From positions 3,162,001 through 3,226,000 of the forward strand of contig NZ_CP022464.2 in NCBI RefSeq assembly GCF_002234575.2: a stretch of DNA of 64,000 nucleotides, given 5' to 3'. Positions 26,941 to 34,764 of this stretch are shown here, piece after piece; within the stretch, counting starts at the first letter, position 1, and each line of letters begins with the position of its first letter. Under the pieces are notes generated by a model. That model ran no database searches and was not told the DNA's origin. It saw only the letters and a list, made by a program, of their open reading frames with translations. This stretch comes from Enterocloster bolteae (lineage in GTDB: Bacteria; Bacillota; Clostridia; Lachnospirales; Lachnospiraceae). The translations under genes were made by a program, and so were the position numbers.

Positions 26941-26986
26941 GTGGAGGGAAAGACTCATAGCATTTTTATGTTAGTTAGATTATTTG

Positions 26987-27011
26987 GTTTACGTAAAAAT
27001 ATTATGTAAAC
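26987..27011. repeat. 25-bp palindrome, copy 1
   Basis: Arms GTTTACGTAA and TTATGTAAAC around AAATA, 47 bases after the hxlR stop. A near-identical element is at 55768-55792. Confidence 0.8.
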
Positions 27012-27064
27012 ACAAAGCGTGTGAGAAAATATTAAGTGGATACAAGGTATCCAGAAAGAACACT

Positions 27065-27101
27065 AAATCCCTTGTGCATTTTAACTGCACAGGGGATTTT
27101 T
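27065..27101 (+). terminator. Terminator downstream of hxlR
   Basis: A 14-bp stem AAATCCCTTGTGCA / TGCACAGGGGATTT (one G-T pair) with a 7-base loop and a short T-run. Confidence 0.85.
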
Positions 27102-27461
27102 AATAAATAATAAATATTATAGCCACGATAGCCTCTCTGATAAATATTGACCAAAACAGCGGCTTCCCATAATGCATATTATCAACCAAAACAAATAACT
27201 CCTATATAGATAAATGCGGATACCTGTGCGCATAACTATAATATATTTCGACAATAAAACTAAATTTATAATCCCCCAGGATTAAAAAATTACAACTTAT
27301 TTTGTCGGTATGCGAAAAAGTGTGAGATTATTGTATGATAAAAATAAAAAAACAGGTTATTTTGGAACAGTCCTATTGATAATATGCATTATCAGAAACA
27401 AATATCATACTATCTGATAAATCACGAACAGAATATGTACAAATAAGGAAAGGGAGCAAAA
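27102..27461 (+). promoter_or_regulatory. AT-rich leader of the second chemoreceptor
   Basis: No gene is seen in 27102-27461. It contains an ATAAT-GCAT-ATTAT element (27169-27182) and a related dyad TGATAAT-ATGC-ATTATCA (27377-27394). The ribosome binding site AAAGGGAG lies before the ATG. The two similar elements about 210 bp apart could be regulator sites; no clear -35/-10 pair was fixed. Confidence 0.4.
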
Positions 27462-29144
27462 ATGAAGAATTTAAAGATTGGTCCAAAACTGATACTATGT
27501 TTTATGCTGGTTACATGTCTGTCCAGTATATCTGGTATATTGGGGGCATTTTTTTTGCACTGGTCAGATCAGAACTACAGCAAAGCTCTTGTGGAAAATG
27601 GGTTTAGCCAAGGAGATATCGGCTCATTTGATACATACCTCAATAAAGGCTCTGCTGTTGTGAGGGATATTGTGCTTCTTACTGAGGAGAAGGAGATACA
27701 GAATTCCCGCAGCGAGCTGGAACAGATTGACCAGAAAATGCAGCAGTCCCTGGATGCTCTGAAGATAAATTGCCAGACGCCGGAAGAACAGTCGCTGATT
27801 GCTGTTATTGACCAGGAACTGCCCAGGTATATGGAAATCCGATCCCAGGTGGTGGAAATGGGACTTAAAAACCATAATGATGAGGCGTTGGACATATTCA
27901 GGAACCAGGCAAGACCGATTCTTAATAATGCTATGAACGCAGCCCAAAAGCTGGCGGACCTTAACAAACAGATGGGAAATGAAATATCCAGGTCCCTTAC
28001 GGATAACAGCAGGCTTATTATATATATGATTGTCTTTGTTATTATAATTTCAGTGAGTATATCCGTGGCAATGTCCTTCTGGGTTGCGCGGCTTATATCC
28101 AGGCCGATTCTGAACGTAAGGGATGCCGCGTTCAAGCTTGCCCAGGGAGATTTAGATATATTCATCTCCAACGATTCCAATGATGAGGTGGGAGAGATGA
28201 CACGCTCATTTTCCGAGGCTGCCGGGATGATGCGGCGCTACATCACAGATATATCCAGAGGACTGAGCGAAATATCCCATGGTAATTTTAATATTTCCCC
28301 TAATGAAAAGTACAAAGGGGCGTTTATAACAATTGAAGAGTCATTGTTTACGATAATCCATTCCCTTAGCAATACTATGGGAGAAATCAACGAGGCGGCC
28401 GAGCAGGTATCCTCCGGTTCGGAGCAGGTATCCATCGGGGCACAGTCTTTGTCACAAGGCTCTACGGAACAGGCCAGCTCCATTGAAGAAGTGGCGGCTA
28501 CTGTAAACGAAATTGCATCCCGTATTAAGCGGAACGCAGAGAATGCTCTGAGCGCCAATGAGAAGGCTGTGGAAATGGGCCGCCGGATAACGGAAAGCAA
28601 CCGCCAGATGCAGGACATGATACACGCCATGGATGAAATCAGCAGTTCTTCCAAAGAAATAGGAAAGATTATTAAGACCATTGAAGATATTGCCTTCCAG
28701 ACCAATATATTGGCATTAAACGCTGCCGTGGAGGCTGCCAGAGCCGGGGAGGCAGGGAAGGGCTTTGCCGTGGTAGCTGATGAGGTGAGGAGTCTTGCAA
28801 GCAAATCAGCAGATGCATCAAACAGTACGTCAGCCCTTATTGAAAACTCCCTGCGCGCTGTTCTTAATGGTACAAGAATAGCTGATGATACTGCTAAGAA
28901 CCTTTCGGACGTGGTTTCAGGTGTAAAGGATGTGGTAGCCACCATTGGACAGATATCCAATGATTCCACAGAACAGGCAGATGCCATCGGACAGGTCACT
29001 CAGGGAATTGACCAGGTTTCCAGTGTCGTACAGACGAACAGCGCCACTGCGGAAGAAAGCGCTGCGGCCAGTGAGGAACTGTCAGGGCAGGCTCAGCTGC
29101 TAAAGAAACTGATTAGTCAATTCCGCCTTATCACGGTTCAGTAA
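27462..29144 (+). CDS. Methyl-accepting chemotaxis protein with four-helix-bundle sensor
   Basis: 560 residues. TM1 lies at about 9-30. The helical periplasmic-side domain (about 35-183) lacks Cache features and matches 4HB_MCP. TM2 is at about 187-208, then HAMP, then the signalling domain with tip IEDIAFQTNILALNAAVEAA from about residue 407. The cytoplasmic half closely resembles that of the receptor at 6151-8217, suggesting paralogues with swapped sensors. It is monocistronic. Ligand unknown. Confidence 0.95.
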   Translation: MKNLKIGPKLILCFMLVTCLSSISGILGAFFLHWSDQNYSKALVENGFSQGDIGSFDTYLNKGSAVVRDIVLLTEEKEIQNSRSELEQIDQKMQQSLDALKINCQTPEEQSLIAVIDQELPRYMEIRSQVVEMGLKNHNDEALDIFRNQARPILNNAMNAAQKLADLNKQMGNEISRSLTDNSRLIIYMIVFVIIISVSISVAMSFWVARLISRPILNVRDAAFKLAQGDLDIFISNDSNDEVGEMTRSFSEAAGMMRRYITDISRGLSEISHGNFNISPNEKYKGAFITIEESLFTIIHSLSNTMGEINEAAEQVSSGSEQVSIGAQSLSQGSTEQASSIEEVAATVNEIASRIKRNAENALSANEKAVEMGRRITESNRQMQDMIHAMDEISSSSKEIGKIIKTIEDIAFQTNILALNAAVEAARAGEAGKGFAVVADEVRSLASKSADASNSTSALIENSLRAVLNGTRIADDTAKNLSDVVSGVKDVVATIGQISNDSTEQADAIGQVTQGIDQVSSVVQTNSATAEESAAASEELSGQAQLLKKLISQFRLITVQ

Positions 29145-29244
29145 GAGATTAACGGTAAAGGACTCATAGCAGGCAATGAGTCCTGTGCGGTAATGTGAAA
29201 CAACTGGCTGCCGAGAAGGGAAGATTAGTCCTGCCTGCTGCAAA

Positions 29245-29272
29245 ACGCCCCCATTGGAAACAATGGGGGTGT
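29245..29272. terminator. GAAA-tetraloop hairpin between convergent genes
   Basis: CCCCCATTG, loop GAAA, CAATGGGGG, extended by weaker pairs. On - it is followed by TTTT, so it fits best as terminator of the 3D-domain gene; it also lies 100 bases after the chemoreceptor stop. Confidence 0.75.
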
Positions 29273-29308
29273 CAGAATGATGATATCATAAACCCTGTAT
29301 CCGGATTA

Positions 29309-29902
29309 TCACATACCTCTTATTAAAAACACCTCTGTCTCGTATCTACCATTGGCAACCGCCTCTTCGTGGGTTTCATAATAGATGTCCACAACATTTC
29401 CTTTGATGGAAGCCCCAGTATCTTCCACTAAATAAATAATCTCTCCAATCCGAATCCTGCTGCCCAATGGAAACACATCTGGATCAGCAGCAACCGTATA
29501 TTCTGGCCTGGGAGCGGTCCCTGATTTGGTAAAATGGTTTTCCCCGGTACACAATTCACAGCTGCAATAACCAGTGATTTCAAACATGCCGCAGGATTCT
29601 TCCCCGGCGGCTCCCTGGGAACTGGCCTGTAAGGGAACGTCCGTATCTGCCTGTTTTTCCTGCGCTGCTTTGTTTATCCGGTCATCCTTGATATCCTGGA
29701 GCCCCTTTGTTTCCAGCCCGCCCTCCCCAGAAATTGTATCCTGAATCACAATTATTCCTGGTGCCTCAACTGTATTGCTTCCATCCGCTGTCTGTACCTC
29801 TATGTCTCCTTTAAGGGGCAGAGCATAAGAATCAAAAAAATCCACCTTCAGCAGTAACACCGCCGTAAAAAACAGGACAGATAAGAAAATTCTTCTGCAC
29901 AA
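29309..29902 (-). CDS. 3D-domain protein, membrane-anchored or secreted
   Basis: 197 residues starting at TTG 29902, which follows GGGGGG by eight bases. The first ~20 residues are a hydrophobic signal or anchor. The C-terminal ~100 residues are the 3D domain with its three aspartates in AADPDVFPLGSRI, VEDTG and VDIYY, preceded by the Cys pair in CSCELC. 3D domains have an MltA-like double-psi barrel fold and occur in cell-wall lytic transglycosylases such as YabE and YocH. Function: probable peptidoglycan remodelling outside the cell. Confidence 0.88.
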   Translation of the reverse strand: MCRRIFLSVLFFTAVLLLKVDFFDSYALPLKGDIEVQTADGSNTVEAPGIIVIQDTISGEGGLETKGLQDIKDDRINKAAQEKQADTDVPLQASSQGAAGEESCGMFEITGYCSCELCTGENHFTKSGTAPRPEYTVAADPDVFPLGSRIRIGEIIYLVEDTGASIKGNVVDIYYETHEEAVANGRYETEVFLIRGM

Positions 29903-30088
29903 CTTGCAATCCCCCCTTCGTTATTATAAATTATATATCGGCTGTTCAGCAGAAATTCTAAGCTAAAACAGGACAGAAGGCGTTTTTTTCTCATGTAGGC
30001 TTAGTAAAATATATCCGTGTTTGGGTTTATGAGCCTCAGATAGATAAGAGGGAAGGGGAGAAGCTCCTCACCATTATAACGCATGATA

Positions 30089-30268
30089 TCAATTTCTAAA
30101 GAAGCGGTTGAATATAACACAAAGCAGACAACCAAGGATAAGAGTCAGCAGGAAAAAGGCACACAAAAGCAACGGAACGATATTGGCCGTATTTTCAGCA
30201 GTATGGCAAATGTTTGCATTATCAATGGACGTATCCAGAGATTCTGACTGTATCAAATTCCCACTCAT
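30089..30268 (-). CDS. Possible 59-residue single-pass membrane protein
   Basis: Open frame with one strong hydrophobic stretch (VPLLLCAFFLLTLILGCLLCV) near the C terminus and a basic end (FNRFFRN). No ribosome binding site was found and the frame extends further upstream without one. The rest of the 534-base gap 29903-30436 shows nothing recognisable. It may be a chance frame. Confidence 0.25.
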   Translation of the reverse strand: MSGNLIQSESLDTSIDNANICHTAENTANIVPLLLCAFFLLTLILGCLLCVIFNRFFRN

Positions 30269-30436
30269 AATCATTAAGTAAGTACTGTAAGCCAGAGACT
30301 TTATTGTCAGAAGGTCTGACCTCAGAAGGAGTGGCAACAGACATAAAACATCACATCCTTTATTCAATTTTAAACAATGGGAGTTATCAAGAATTGATAT
30401 ATTGATATATAGAAAGAACAAGGAACCTCACCCCTG

Positions 30437-30475
30437 CTAACTATTCGTTAAACTAGACTTATCGCGAATAGTTAG
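30437..30475. repeat. attL: dif-like direct repeat
   Basis: Outer dyad CTAACTATTCG / CGAATAGTTAG. Inside it the Xer-like arms are TATTCGTTAAA (30442-30452) and TATCGCGAATA (30460-30470), with a 7-bp centre CTAGACT. It differs from attR by a one-base indel at the centre/right-arm border. Confidence 0.88.
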
Positions 30476-30508
30476 CTTATTTTATTAAGTATGCAAGGAT
30501 ACAGCTTG

Positions 30509-30727
30509 TTACATGTTACAGTCAGAGAGGGCGTCAGCAATCTTATCATGGACCCCTTTCATGACCTTAATTTCTGATTCAGCAATGCTAAAACGCTCAC
30601 TGGTAATAATATCCTCAAGAGAACGTATCCGGCGAATCCGGGCACAGCGTTCTATCAATTCATCCAGACGGACATTAACCACCCGGTTAAGATAGCGCAG
30701 TTCCCGTTCCGTAAGTTCTATGTTCAT
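30509..30727 (-). CDS. Small phage protein, helical and charged
   Basis: 72 residues from ATG 30727 (an in-frame start at 30787 is less likely). Predominantly helical, many Arg/Glu (LTERELRYLNRVVNVRLDEL, then IRRIRSLEDI). No membrane segment. It is the last gene of the leftward module next to attL. Function unknown; a DNA-binding or regulatory role is possible. Confidence 0.65.
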   Translation of the reverse strand: MNIELTERELRYLNRVVNVRLDELIERCARIRRIRSLEDIITSERFSIAESEIKVMKGVHDKIADALSDCNM

Positions 30728-30845
30728 CCAACCACTACTTTCTATTGATTTCTTATGTTCGCGACCCCGTAGGCACATCCATGGCATGATGAATCGCTAC
30801 CGCCAGGGACCTGGCACTTTCTGTAGTCAAGGGGAAGGGGGTATT

Positions 30846-30875
30846 CCCGGCCCCTAGGCTACACCGGGGGCCGGG
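30846..30875. other. GC-rich hairpin in the phage noncoding region, candidate packaging signal or origin
   Basis: Perfect 9-bp stem CCCGGCCCC / GGGGCCGGG with a 12-base loop, inside the ~160-base gap 30728-30888 of an otherwise AT-rich element. Inoviruses carry a stable noncoding hairpin as packaging signal and a nearby replication origin. The role here is inference. Confidence 0.55.
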
Positions 30876-30888
30876 GACTTCGCTTCCA

Positions 30889-31149
30889 CTAGTTTGGAGA
30901 ATCGACCAGACGGCATTCCTCGACAAAACCACCGCGGCCATAGGAGATATCCACAAAATCCTCTGGATGAATACCAGAAATATCCGGGGCATATTCACCG
31001 TTCCAGACGTCAACCTGTTCCACACGGCGGCCACGGACTTTATCGGGCTGTCTGGATGGAACTGCATAGAAACGGGTGAAGTCATAAGGCTTACCAGTCT
31101 TTTTAGAGATACCCTCGAATCTCTCAATGCCTAAAATCTCATATACCAT
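30889..31149 (-). CDS. Small phage protein, candidate ssDNA-binding protein
   Basis: 86 residues from ATG 31149, with GAGAGG upstream. Beta-rich sequence beginning VYEILGIERFEGISKKTGK and aromatic/basic residues (YDFTRFYAVPSRQ, RGRRVEQVDVW) as in OB-fold ssDNA-binding proteins of filamentous phages and small replicons. Inoviruses need a gpV-like protein to coat replicated single strands, and this is the best candidate in the element. No signature proves it. Confidence 0.6.
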   Translation of the reverse strand: MVYEILGIERFEGISKKTGKPYDFTRFYAVPSRQPDKVRGRRVEQVDVWNGEYAPDISGIHPEDFVDISYGRGGFVEECRLVDSPN

Positions 31150-31235
31150 AATCAAAACCTCTCTTTCTCAACTAACTAATTGATTGTTATATGTAATCCA
31201 GGGCAGAGCCGAAAAAGGATACCCCGGAGAACAAG

Positions 31236-31436
31236 CTATGTTGTCTGGACCTCACTGGATATGGACGGGATGGAATCCGTCTTTTCGTCCAGGTAAGCCA
31301 AAATATGTTCCAGGCGGGCGAAATGATATTGAAGAACATCCACACGGCACTGGTCATGCAAGGCCATGGCCCGGCATATCGCCACACTGGTTTCATTTTG
31401 TTCCTGCTCTATGAGAGCCTTGGAAAGTCTACGCAT
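31236..31436 (-). CDS. Small phage protein, unknown
   Basis: 66 residues, mostly helical (MRRLSKALIEQEQNETSVAI start). GGAGGGG precedes the ATG and its start overlaps the upstream 79-residue gene by 28 bases, supporting a real, coupled gene. No known domain. Confidence 0.6.
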   Translation of the reverse strand: MRRLSKALIEQEQNETSVAICRAMALHDQCRVDVLQYHFARLEHILAYLDEKTDSIPSISSEVQTT

Positions 31437-31648
31437 TCTGGACCCCTCCTGTCAGTTTTATAAGCGTGAAGGACAACGGAAGACAAAGCATCAAACTCAT
31501 CAATCGTAATTGCATCAATGCTGAATGCAAAACTCAACTGTGAACGAATCCAAATATAGTTAAAACGGAAATCACCATCAACATCACCAAGAAGATACCG
31601 TTCTACAAAATCATTAAGTGTCTGGCGAATACGCTTTTTATCCATCAT
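31409..31648 (-). CDS. Small phage protein, unknown
   Basis: 79 residues with AAGGAGG upstream of tandem ATGs. Sequence KKRIRQTLNDFVERYLLGD then IDAITIDEFDALSSVV suggests a helical bundle. First gene of the leftward early module, directly downstream of the repeat-rich control region. Confidence 0.62.
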   Translation of the reverse strand: MMDKKRIRQTLNDFVERYLLGDVDGDFRFNYIWIRSQLSFAFSIDAITIDEFDALSSVVLHAYKTDRRGPECVDFPRLS

Positions 31649-31666
31649 ATTAAATCCTCCTTATGC

Positions 31667-31724
31667 ACTAACTAAATCATTCTTGTGAACTAACTAAATT
31701 TGTGGTAAAATAGATACTAACTAA
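31667..31724. repeat. ACTAACTAA repeats in the phage control region
   Basis: ACTAACTAA at 31667, 31689 and 31716, with a further copy at 31171 before the candidate ssDNA-binding gene. They lie upstream of the leftward early genes and may be operator or promoter elements. Confidence 0.6.
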
Positions 31725-31766
31725 GCGCTTAATTGTTACTTATCGTTACACCTATATCTTATCACA

Positions 31767-31835
31767 TCTTGCACAAGAATAATATTGACATCTTACACAA
31801 GATTAAAGATATATAATCTTGCATCTTGCACAAGA
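31767..31835 (+). promoter_or_regulatory. Three TCTTGCACAAGA operators and promoter of the RHH repressor
   Basis: Palindromes TCTTG-CA-CAAGA at 31767-31778 and 31824-31835, with a one-mismatch copy at 31791-31802 and a half site at 31817. -35 TTGACA is at 31785-31790 and a TATAAT-like -10 lies near 31812. The operators straddle the promoter, which fits autorepression by the RHH protein downstream. Confidence 0.78.
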
Positions 31836-31851
31836 ATAACAGGAGAGGAAT

Positions 31852-32103
31852 ATGTCTAGCTTTAATGCAACAAAATACAAAAACGAATTTACGAAAGAAA
31901 AATATGACCGCCTAAACATACAAGTACCCAAAGGCCAAAAAGCAGTAATAGAAGAATACTGGAAGGCCAAAGGCTATAAAAGCTTGAATGCGTATGTAAA
32001 TGACCTAATACAACGGGATATGAATAATACACCTGGAATCCAAATAAATCATAACAAAGGAATTGTAGCCGGAAATATACATGGGGATATCAACATGAAA
32101 TAG
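31852..32103 (+). CDS. Ribbon-helix-helix (Arc-like) phage repressor
   Basis: 83 residues. YDRLNIQVPKGQKAVIEEYW has the beta-strand-helix pattern of RHH DNA-binding proteins, followed by KGYKSLNAYVNDLIQRDM as second helix, then a beta-like tail (HNKGIVAGNIHGDINM). AGGAGAGG precedes the ATG. It is divergent from the rest of the phage and preceded by three matching palindromes, so it is the probable lysogeny or copy-control regulator. Confidence 0.82.
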   Translation: MSSFNATKYKNEFTKEKYDRLNIQVPKGQKAVIEEYWKAKGYKSLNAYVNDLIQRDMNNTPGIQINHNKGIVAGNIHGDINMK

Positions 32104-32179
32104 GGCCACAAACGCACCAGAATGAACGAGAAGCGATTTTAAAGACCTAAGGCAACATTTTATCAAGGAGGACAACAAA

Positions 32180-32446
32180 ATGGAAAATAAAGAGTTAATA
32201 GAAGCCATCAGAGGAATGCTAAAAGAAGAATTGGAACCCATACATGAGGAAATCAGCAAAGTGAAAGACCGGCTAACCGTATTAGAAATCAAAGAACAGG
32301 CCACACATAAAAAACTTGATAATCTGACCCTTGATGTAAAAATAGCCGAAAGAGATACCAGGAGAGACATAGCACAAGCAAATGACGCTATTGAAACACT
32401 TATTGCAGTCCTGGAAGCAAAAGGCATATTACCAAAAGCACTATGA
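32180..32446 (+). CDS. Coiled-coil phage protein
   Basis: 88 residues, almost entirely charged helix with heptad pattern (EELEPIHEEISKVKDRLTVL and following). AAGGAGG upstream. No membrane segment. It follows the RHH gene on +, and a 35-residue membrane peptide follows it. The pairing of coiled coil plus small membrane protein recalls XhlA-like or anchoring pairs, but similarity was not verifiable. Confidence 0.72.
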   Translation: MENKELIEAIRGMLKEELEPIHEEISKVKDRLTVLEIKEQATHKKLDNLTLDVKIAERDTRRDIAQANDAIETLIAVLEAKGILPKAL

Positions 32447-32453
32447 CAGCAAA

Positions 32454-32476
32454 ATCCCCGGCTCTATGCCGGGGAT
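32454..32476 (+). terminator. Hairpin between the coiled-coil gene and the 35-residue peptide
   Basis: ATCCCCGGC, loop TCTAT, GCCGGGGAT. Perfect 9-bp stem without a T-run; could attenuate transcription or protect RNA ends. Confidence 0.55.
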
Positions 32477-32493
32477 ATGCGAAAGGAGCACAT

Positions 32494-32601
32494 ATGAGAA
32501 ATATAATTAATGGAATCATTGGACTAGCTACAAATAAAGCTTTTTGGAGCATAGGAGCCGCAGTATTAGCCATGTTCCTATTTAAAAAATTCAAAGATTA
32601 G
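32494..32601 (+). CDS. 35-residue single-pass membrane peptide
   Basis: Begins MRNIINGIIGLATNKAFW, continues with a hydrophobic SIGAAVLAMFLF and ends with basic KKFKD. GAAAGGAG precedes the ATG by about six bases. Its size, one membrane helix and basic C terminus resemble minor coat proteins of filamentous phages (pVII/pIX type), yet its position in the repressor transcript is unusual for those. Confidence 0.65.
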   Translation: MRNIINGIIGLATNKAFWSIGAAVLAMFLFKKFKD

Positions 32602-32791
32602 CAATGTACTTAAAGTAAAAGGAAAACAGAATAAATGCAATCATGTAAACATAACATACAATCATGTCCAAGTCGGTATACTTCCTGCCACGCGAACGCT
32701 TGCGGACAAAATAGTTATGGATAGCAAAGTATAAAAGCGGCAAAACAACAAAGAAAACCGAACAGAAATAAATTTTATCCTCAGACGTCAT
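32591..32791 (-). CDS. 66-residue two-pass membrane phage protein
   Basis: From ATG 32791, with GAGGAGG upstream; longer in-frame starts overlap the RHH-like gene. Two hydrophobic segments (FCSVFFVVLPLLYFAI and DMIVCYVYMIAFILFSFYF) flank a basic loop (RKRSRGRKY). Cotranscribed downstream of rep. Unknown role. Confidence 0.68.
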   Translation of the reverse strand: MTSEDKIYFCSVFFVVLPLLYFAIHNYFVRKRSRGRKYTDLDMIVCYVYMIAFILFSFYFKYIANL

Positions 32792-32792
32792 A

Positions 32793-32972
32793 TTAATCCT
32801 CCTCAATCGCCCCACGCTTGATTGCCTCGGCCAGGCCGACCTGGACAAGCCTTGTTGCCATTTCAGCCGGGGTGGAGTAGCATTCACAGAACTCCATGTA
32901 CCTGCAAAGGCGGTCATACTGCTTCGTGGTCAGGTAAACATTGACTTTGATTTTTCCAACTGGCTTATTCAT
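32793..32972 (-). CDS. 59-residue small DNA-binding-like protein
   Basis: Begins MNKPVGKIKVNVYLTTKQYD and ends with AIKRGAIEED. The strand-helix start (KIKVNVYLTTKQYDRLCRY) resembles RHH accessory proteins of mobilisation or replication modules. AGGAGG precedes the ATG. It overlaps the end of rep by eight bases and its stop lies two bases before the next ATG. Confidence 0.68.
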   Translation of the reverse strand: MNKPVGKIKVNVYLTTKQYDRLCRYMEFCECYSTPAEMATRLVQVGLAEAIKRGAIEED

Positions 32973-33885
32973 AAAAATTTCCCTCCTGATATCTCAATAA
33001 CTGACTGCGCAACTTGTTAAATATGGGACCCTCAATCTCAAAGGGACGGTCCAGGAGCAGGGCCTTATACCTACGTTTCGTAGGCGCTGACATCTGACGG
33101 AGATAATAATCCATTCTGTCAACAGGCTGTTCCGCGAGAAGCTGCACCATGACCTTTGATTCCGCCAGGTCTATCACTTTACGGGTATAGACATTGGGCC
33201 AGCAGCGACAGCAATCTATGTAGTCCAGGCTATCCAGCGTGACCTCTATCCGGGTGAGGGGATAATCAAGGCCAGCCTCTATCTGTTTGTTGTAGACCTT
33301 TACCCGGCCGGGAGCGGACATACATCCTAAATATTCTGTAAAGTCCTGCGCTGATTTGTAAAATTGGCTGTATTTCCTGTTATCCTTGATAAGCTGTACA
33401 CAGTCACGGCCATATGGCACGTCCACTGCTAAATCCCATCTTTTTATCTTTATTGTTTCTACCATGGGGAACAGTTCGTTTAGGACCGTTCTTAGGAGCT
33501 GTCCTATCTGGCTTTGCAGGCCTCTGTATTCCACTTCCTCCTGGTCAAAAGGAGATACACTTGTACGCATGAACCCATCATCATAAGCAATCTCACCAAG
33601 TATCTTGTTTGGGTTAAAGTCCAGGAAACCCTGTAAAACTGTTTCTTTCTTTACACCATTCATACAAAGTCCAATGGAAAATGATAATCCTTTGATACCA
33701 AATACAAAAAGGTATCGGTAATCAAAATCCTTTAAAGAATGATAATGCGTACAGCCTGGAAGATGGGAGAGGAAGGAAAGGAAGGATTCAACTGTATCTA
33801 CGTCTGGAAACTCAAAAGAGTACCGGAGGGAATCACAGGAATAAAATATGCCATCCTCAAGGAGCGGATTGAAGTAGTAAAGCAT
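32965..33885 (-). CDS. Phage replication initiation protein (rolling-circle Rep)
   Basis: 306 residues with AGGAGG upstream. Motifs IKRWDLAVDVPYG (metal/active-site strand) and GRVKVYNKQIEAGLDYPLTRIEVT fit the Rep_trans/phage replication initiator family (functional counterpart of gpII), which nicks the plus origin via a tyrosine. This drives rolling-circle production of single-stranded genomes. It follows the Zot-like gene, separated by a strong hairpin. Confidence 0.88.
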   Translation of the reverse strand: MLYYFNPLLEDGIFYSCDSLRYSFEFPDVDTVESFLSFLSHLPGCTHYHSLKDFDYRYLFVFGIKGLSFSIGLCMNGVKKETVLQGFLDFNPNKILGEIAYDDGFMRTSVSPFDQEEVEYRGLQSQIGQLLRTVLNELFPMVETIKIKRWDLAVDVPYGRDCVQLIKDNRKYSQFYKSAQDFTEYLGCMSAPGRVKVYNKQIEAGLDYPLTRIEVTLDSLDYIDCCRCWPNVYTRKVIDLAESKVMVQLLAEQPVDRMDYYLRQMSAPTKRRYKALLLDRPFEIEGPIFNKLRSQLLRYQEGNFYE

Positions 33886-33942
33886 GAGCAGGACCTCCTA
33901 AAAGATTGTTAAAAAACTATACAAAGTGAAAGAATTTTTCAG

Positions 33943-33976
33943 GACTTCGGACCTAATTAGACAGGGGTCCGAAGTC
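33943..33976 (-). terminator. Hairpin between the Zot-like gene and rep
   Basis: Perfect 11-bp arms GACTTCGGACC / GGTCCGAAGTC directly after the Zot-like stop (33979). Only a weak T stretch follows on -. It may be a partial terminator separating morphogenesis from replication genes, or an origin-associated structure. Confidence 0.6.
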
Positions 33977-33978
33977 GG

Positions 33979-34764
33979 TCACCGTTTCTTACGGTTCCAT
34001 TTCCTCACGACCTCATGAAGCTGTACGCGTCCGCCGGCCATCGCCCGGCGGAGCGCTCCCAGCTTCCCCTGTTTCACCAGTTCCGGGAACGGCATGTATT
34101 CAAACTCCTTCTCCGGGAGCTGGGGAGGATTGTAGGAATTGAAATACTTTACATACTTCGGGATGTAGGTAAAACGCACGGAACCGAAGGGGGCCAGGAG
34201 CAGGGAATCAATGTTGTAATCATCCACTATCTTTGATTCACCGCTGGCCGACTTATCCGCATGGACAACGGCAACTGTCTTTGTGATACGCCTGGCAATG
34301 GAAAAGCAGTTCAGGAAGTTGTGGATGATGTACAGATGGTCAGTAAGGTCACGTATCTTCTTGTCAACATCAAAGGACTGGGAGAACAGATACACGATAT
34401 GTTTATACTGCCGCTGATATTTGAAATAAACCTTTACGTGTTCCGGGAAGGACTTGAAATTACGGTTATCCCATACAAGGCCCACCTCATCTATAAGCAG
34501 GATAGAATTTTCAGGAAAATGGGCAACACCAATATCAACGGTATCGAAGTGATAAGTTCCAGGTATATGCACGTTGCTATAGACGTGCCACCCCTTCTTA
34601 CGGTATTTAAGTGCCATTTTACACATGAGCGTAGTCTTGCCACTACCTTTCTTGCCAAAGACCATAAAGAGCTTATATGGATTGCGATACTTAAAGAAAT
34701 GATAAGCAAAAAAGACAATCCAAAACAGGCCAAAGCCAAAGAGTAGAACAGAAAGCGCATACAT
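33979..34764 (-). CDS. Zot/pI-like phage assembly ATPase
   Basis: 261 residues. An N-terminal membrane segment (4-24) precedes a P-loop GKKGSGKTT (37-45). The Walker B strand SILLIDEVGLVWDNR and the conserved KYQRQYKHIVYLFSQSFDVDKKIRDL segment match the zonular-occludens-toxin (Zot/pI) family that drives extrusion of filamentous virions through the membrane. In M13 pI the membrane helix follows the ATPase; here it comes first. This is the key marker gene of inoviruses. Confidence 0.9.
   Translation of the reverse strand: MYALSVLLFGFGLFWIVFFAYHFFKYRNPYKLFMVFGKKGSGKTTLMCKMALKYRKKGWHVYSNVHIPGTYHFDTVDIGVAHFPENSILLIDEVGLVWDNRNFKSFPEHVKVYFKYQRQYKHIVYLFSQSFDVDKKIRDLTDHLYIIHNFLNCFSIARRITKTVAVVHADKSASGESKIVDDYNIDSLLLAPFGSVRFTYIPKYVKYFNSYNPPQLPEKEFEYMPFPELVKQGKLGALRRAMAGGRVQLHEVVRKWNRKKR

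Noticed and set aside
30753..31127. 124-residue frame on - in the phage region
   Set aside because: It overlaps the better supported 86-residue candidate ssDNA-binding gene and the GC-rich hairpin, and has no ribosome binding site.
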